From an uncultured Clostridia bacterium (GTDB lineage Bacteria; Bacillota; Clostridia; Oscillospirales; Acutalibacteraceae): a stretch of DNA of 5,583 nt. This document shows, in pieces, positions 4,641-5,583 of the stretch (position 1 is the first letter of the stretch; every line of letters begins with the position of its first letter). The notes below the pieces were generated by a model that was not told the DNA's origin, searched no databases, and was given only the letters and a program-made list of their open reading frames with translations. A program made the translations under genes and the position numbers. The DNA is taken from the NCBI GenBank assembly GCA_947165115.1, contig CAMUZD010000131.1, positions 1 to 5,583 of the forward strand, in the 5' to 3' direction.

Positions 4641-5583
4641 ATGGATTTCAGACCCGTTTATATTCCGATAGGCGTCGGCACATTTCATCTCGAAAGCGCT
4701 CAGGCGGAATTTGAAAAAAGCATAAAACTGCTCAAAGATATCGATGAAAACACCGCGGTTCCCGATGAGATGCTGCTGAGCATAGATAAGCTCAGGGCAT
4801 ATATTTCGGGCAGGCAGGCGGATCTTGTAATAGTGCAGAATCTGACCTTCGCGAATGCCGCCTATATGGCGGAAATTCTGCATGAATTCGACTGCCCCGT
4901 GCTGCTCTGGACTCTGCGCGAGCCCGTAATCGACGGCACGAGACTGCGCCTCAACTCCCTGACGGGCGCCTTCTCGGCGGGCAATATGATGACCGCCTTC
5001 GGCAGAAAATTCGAATATGTATTCGGCTCGCCCGATGAGGAGTGCGTGAAAACCGCCGTCTCGTCGGCGGTAGCTGCGGCGAAGGTCAGAAAGGCAATGA
5101 ACTCCCTTCGTCTTCTCCAGGTAGGTCACACTCCCCAGGGCTTCGGCTTCGGCAGAGCTCTCGATTCCGAAATGCTCAGGGTTTTCGGCGTAACGCTCGA
5201 ATCCATCGAGGCAAGGGAGCTTATCGACAGCGCGAAATCATATACGGATGAGGAAATCGCTCCTTATCTTGAGGACGCGGCGAAGAGAATCAACAGACTC
5301 GACGCAATCGAGAGCAAAAACGTCGCCGATTTCGCGCGGCTTTACAAGGCCTATTCCGATTACGTGAAAGAGCATGGCATCGGCGCTCTCGCGAGCCGCT
5401 GCTGGCCCGATTTCTTCACGGCCTTCGGCACTCCGGTCTGCTCCGTTCTCGGAATTCTCAACGATCTCGGCATCCCGAGCGCCTGCGAGGCGGATTCCTA
5501 CGGCGCTCTGACAATGTTCATCTCCGCGTTTCTCACCGGAAACAGCGCCTTCTTCGGCGATCCCGTATCGCTTGACGAAAAAG
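4641..5583 (+). CDS. sftI: L-fucose/L-arabinose isomerase-like protein, probable sulfoquinovose isomerase (partial, 3' end outside window)
   Basis: An uninterrupted frame of 314 codons starts at ATG 4641 and is still open at the right edge, so the C-terminus is missing; full-length relatives are usually well over 400 residues. The N-terminal part begins VYIPIGVGTFH (6-16) and has an alpha/beta repeat with QADLVIVQNL (59-68) and CPVLLWTLREP (85-95), like the cofactor-free Rossmann-type domain of fucose and arabinose isomerases. Farther on, ASRCWPDFFTAFG (251-263) and SACEADSYGALTM (280-292) match the metal-site region of the family. Glu283 and Asp306 are the likely Mn2+ ligands; the third ligand, a His, would lie beyond the window. 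In this operon it would interconvert sulfoquinovose and 6-deoxy-6-sulfofructose, the only sulfoglycolysis step otherwise missing. The isomerase of E. coli (YihS) belongs to an unrelated family. Family assignment is good; the substrate and the symbol come from context and memory of Firmicutes clusters. Confidence 0.8.
   Translation, partial: MDFRPVYIPIGVGTFHLESAQAEFEKSIKLLKDIDENTAVPDEMLLSIDKLRAYISGRQADLVIVQNLTFANAAYMAEILHEFDCPVLLWTLREPVIDGTRLRLNSLTGAFSAGNMMTAFGRKFEYVFGSPDEECVKTAVSSAVAAAKVRKAMNSLRLLQVGHTPQGFGFGRALDSEMLRVFGVTLESIEARELIDSAKSYTDEEIAPYLEDAAKRINRLDAIESKNVADFARLYKAYSDYVKEHGIGALASRCWPDFFTAFGTPVCSVLGILNDLGIPSACEADSYGALTMFISAFLTGNSAFFGDPVSLDEK

Noticed and set aside
5052..5071. A 7-bp G/C-rich stem (ACCGCCG / CGGCGGT) with a 6-nt loop
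   Set aside because: It lies inside the isomerase coding sequence, has no following T run, and encodes an ordinary Ala/Ser/Val stretch, so it is not supported as a terminator or regulatory hairpin.
4605..5129. A 174-codon minus-strand open frame over the reductase/isomerase junction
   Set aside because: It is antisense to the partial isomerase, which has clear family motifs, and it has no recognisable domain.
5042..5251. A 69-codon plus-strand frame starting inside the isomerase gene
   Set aside because: It is an out-of-frame overlap with the isomerase coding sequence and rich in Arg/Gly/Ser as expected of a frame shadow.

Overview
The window looks like part of a sulfosugar-catabolism locus from an anaerobic, probably gut-associated member of the Bacillota (Clostridia-like). 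The clues are strong GGAGG-type ribosome binding sites, A/T-rich intergenic DNA with near-consensus sigma-A promoters beside more G/C-rich genes, a short tightly packed operon, and a gene set that resembles the Firmicutes transaldolase branch of sulfoglycolysis. No rRNA or other phylogenetic marker is present, so the taxonomy is an inference.

Layout: positions 1-103 hold A/T-rich DNA and a good intrinsic terminator for a leftward gene. Positions 104-928 (minus strand) encode a TIM-barrel sugar phosphate isomerase/epimerase-like protein of unknown substrate. Positions 929-1062 are a divergent control region with one promoter in each direction and a 13-bp perfect palindrome that touches both -35 boxes. 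From 1063 to the right edge four plus-strand genes follow with gaps of 15, 6 and 5 nt: a YihQ-type GH31 alpha-glycosidase, a small transaldolase, a beta-hydroxyacid-dehydrogenase-type aldehyde reductase, and the first 314 codons of an L-fucose/L-arabinose isomerase-like protein that runs off the window.

Taken together the four genes fit the sulfo-transaldolase (SFT / sulfo-TAL) pathway. The GH31 enzyme would release sulfoquinovose (SQ) from its glycosides and the isomerase would convert SQ to 6-deoxy-6-sulfofructose. The transaldolase would move the dihydroxyacetone unit to glyceraldehyde 3-phosphate, giving fructose 6-phosphate and 3-sulfolactaldehyde. The reductase would convert the latter to 2,3-dihydroxypropane-1-sulfonate (DHPS) while reoxidising NADH, as suits a fermenter. 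No transporter, exporter or regulator lies inside the window.

The caveat, and the most interesting point, is that several residues that read the anionic group in characterised relatives are changed: the Arg301 equivalent of YihQ is Gln, the Arg123/Asn174/Ser178 equivalents of YihU are Lys/His/Val, and the usual phosphate-contacting Arg of transaldolases is Trp. The locus may be a divergent SQ pathway or a sister pathway for a related C6-modified sugar. Comparisons with named proteins are from memory, not from alignments run here.
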